DNA from: Confluentibacter flavum
Lineage (GTDB): Bacteria > Bacteroidota > Bacteroidia > Flavobacteriales > Flavobacteriaceae
DNA: 54,479 nucleotides
Assembly (NCBI RefSeq): GCF_002843175.1
Contig: NZ_PJEO01000031.1
Location: forward strand, 1 to 54,479
Reading direction: 5' to 3'
Numbering within the stretch: the first letter of the stretch is position 1; the number at the start of each line of letters is the position of its first letter. The translations under genes were made by a program, and so were the position numbers. Below are positions 53,597 to 54,479 of the stretch, piece by piece. The notes below the pieces were generated by a model that saw only the letters and a list, made by a program, of their open reading frames with translations, was not told the origin of the DNA and ran no database searches.

Positions 53597-54479
53597 TTAA
53601 TAATAAAAATCCATTTGAATTCTATCTCCTACCGCAAGCGGACCCCCATTATTATCAGGGTTATAAGTCAGTGTATTTCCACTTACCGAGTAAGCGGTAT
53701 TGCTAATGCGGATGCCATTGACATACATTTTCACTTTACTATTTGAAGATGGTGTTTGCGTCAAAGCAAAACTTGTCTGGGAAGCTGTAGCTGTAAATTC
53801 ATCGGCAACTTCTCTAACTAGGCTTGCAGCAGCTGCAACGAAAGCAGTTGTGGCGATTTTTGTGGAATTATCTCCCGCTGTAGGGGTTGGCGCTAATGGT
53901 GTTCCAGTAAAAGTAGGTGAATTAGCAAAAACAACTGTTCCTGTTCCTGTCTCATCCGTAACTGCACCTGATAAATTTGCTGAAGTAAACGAACCCAAAG
54001 AAGCCACGTTACCTACTGAAGTGACCATGCCGGTTAAATTAGCGTTAGTTGCATTTGCAGTAGTCACAAAAGCAGTGGTAGCCAGTTGAGTAGTATTTGT
54101 ACCCGCAGTAGCCGTTGGCGCAACTGGTGCACCCGTAAAGGTAGGAGAAACAGATAAAACAACATTTCCTGTTCCAGTTTCATCTGAAATAACGCCCGCC
54201 AATTCTGCCGATGTTGTTGATGCCAGAACATTTAATTTATCCGTTGTTACAACCAATGTTTTTGAGGTTGGAATCGTTGTTCCATTCACGCTCGTTGCAG
54301 TGGCTACCCCTAAAACTGGTGTCACCAAGGTTGGAGAGGTGTCCATTACGAATTTAGATCCTGTTCCAGTTTGGGAAGCTACAGAAGTGGTATTTCCTGA
54401 ACTTGTAATCGGCCCGGTTAAATTAGCATTAGTTGCATTTGCAGCCGCAACGAAAGCAGTGGTAGCCAGTTGAGTAGTA
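53597..54479 (-). CDS. Tail-fibre-like repeat protein, partial (5' part outside window)
   Basis: The frame stays open to the window edge, so at least 293 codons are present and the start is missing; an ATG at 54346 is internal. Repeats of about 50 residues are built on SPTFTGAPVAPTATAGTNTT, TTQLATTAFV and NANLTGMVTSVGN, like phage tail-fibre and bacterial trimeric surface stalk repeats. The C-terminal ~75 residues (FTATASQTSFALTQTPSSNS to QMDFYY) form a compact beta tip with KMYVNGIRISNTAY. Probably an extracellular fibre. No sorting domain at the end. Confidence 0.75.
   Translation of the reverse strand, partial: TTQLATTAFVAAANATNANLTGPITSSGNTTSVASQTGTGSKFVMDTSPTLVTPVLGVATATSVNGTTIPTSKTLVVTTDKLNVLASTTSAELAGVISDETGTGNVVLSVSPTFTGAPVAPTATAGTNTTQLATTAFVTTANATNANLTGMVTSVGNVASLGSFTSANLSGAVTDETGTGTVVFANSPTFTGTPLAPTPTAGDNSTKIATTAFVAAAASLVREVADEFTATASQTSFALTQTPSSNSKVKMYVNGIRISNTAYSVSGNTLTYNPDNNGGPLAVGDRIQMDFYY
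54040..54479. repeat. DNA-level repeats in the fibre gene
   Basis: The block starting GGTTAAATTAGCGTTAGTTG at about 54029 recurs at about 54416 with few changes (…GCAGTGGTAGCCAGTTGAGT in both), a period near 387 bp. It reflects internal duplication and may misassemble at the window edge. Confidence 0.6.

Overview
The window is low-GC DNA from a member of the Bacteroidota, most likely Flavobacteriaceae. Evidence: type IX secretion (T9SS) C-terminal sorting domains, TAnnTTTG-type -7 promoter elements before several genes, an IntDOT-like tyrosine integrase, and a housekeeping set (lysS with a C-terminal extension, lipB, udk, a DivIC/FtsB-like gene, hemL, DUF5522, DUF4136) typical of that family. 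No search could be run; names rest on motifs, length and context.

Layout. (1) 1-978 is a complete IS982-family element. (2) 1330-28210 looks like an integrative genomic island in the 3' end of a tRNA-Pro(UGG) gene. The intact tRNA (28195-28269, minus) and a tyrosine integrase sit at the right end, and a 17-bp direct copy of the tRNA 3' end sits at 1330-1346. Similar 18-bp motifs lie just inside both ends. The island has three blocks. The left block (1.5-15.8 kb, minus strand) is a secreted polymorphic-toxin region: a T9SS type-B protein, a 1990-aa SpvB/FG-GAP/RHS protein with a 235-aa variable tip, a probable immunity gene, decayed toxin tips and orphan envelope proteins. The middle block (17.0-26.5 kb) is a defence block: two translationally coupled HEPN-type genes diverging from an XRE regulator, then Hachiman (hamA-hamB), then four uncharacterised genes, each with a short Asn/His motif reminiscent of HEPN-like proteins. 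The right end is the integrase.

(3) 28.6-47.6 kb is core chromosome: TonB receptor / PQQ-type sugar dehydrogenase / cytochrome c; udk-divIC-mutA-lipoprotein; lipB; a Pmp3-type peptide; lysS; a hybrid histidine kinase; a four-gene minus-strand operon (HExxH protein, ACC-deaminase-like enzyme, glucosaminidase, hemL); DUF5522, DUF4136, enoyl-CoA hydratase and rhodanese genes. (4) 47.6-54.5 kb is accessory again: a LuxR-type HTH fragment, a 1-kb nearly gene-free stretch, and a minus-strand cluster of modular secreted or surface proteins (two paralogues sharing a signal peptide and a central module, one truncated) ending in a tail-fibre-like repeat protein cut by the window edge.

The strongest candidates for something new are the Hachiman-plus-HEPN-like gene array on a tRNA-Pro island, the coupled HEPN pair with a duplicated C-terminal domain, and the RHS region with its small T9SS-tagged partner, unknown tip and orphan modules marked by a three-copy repeat.
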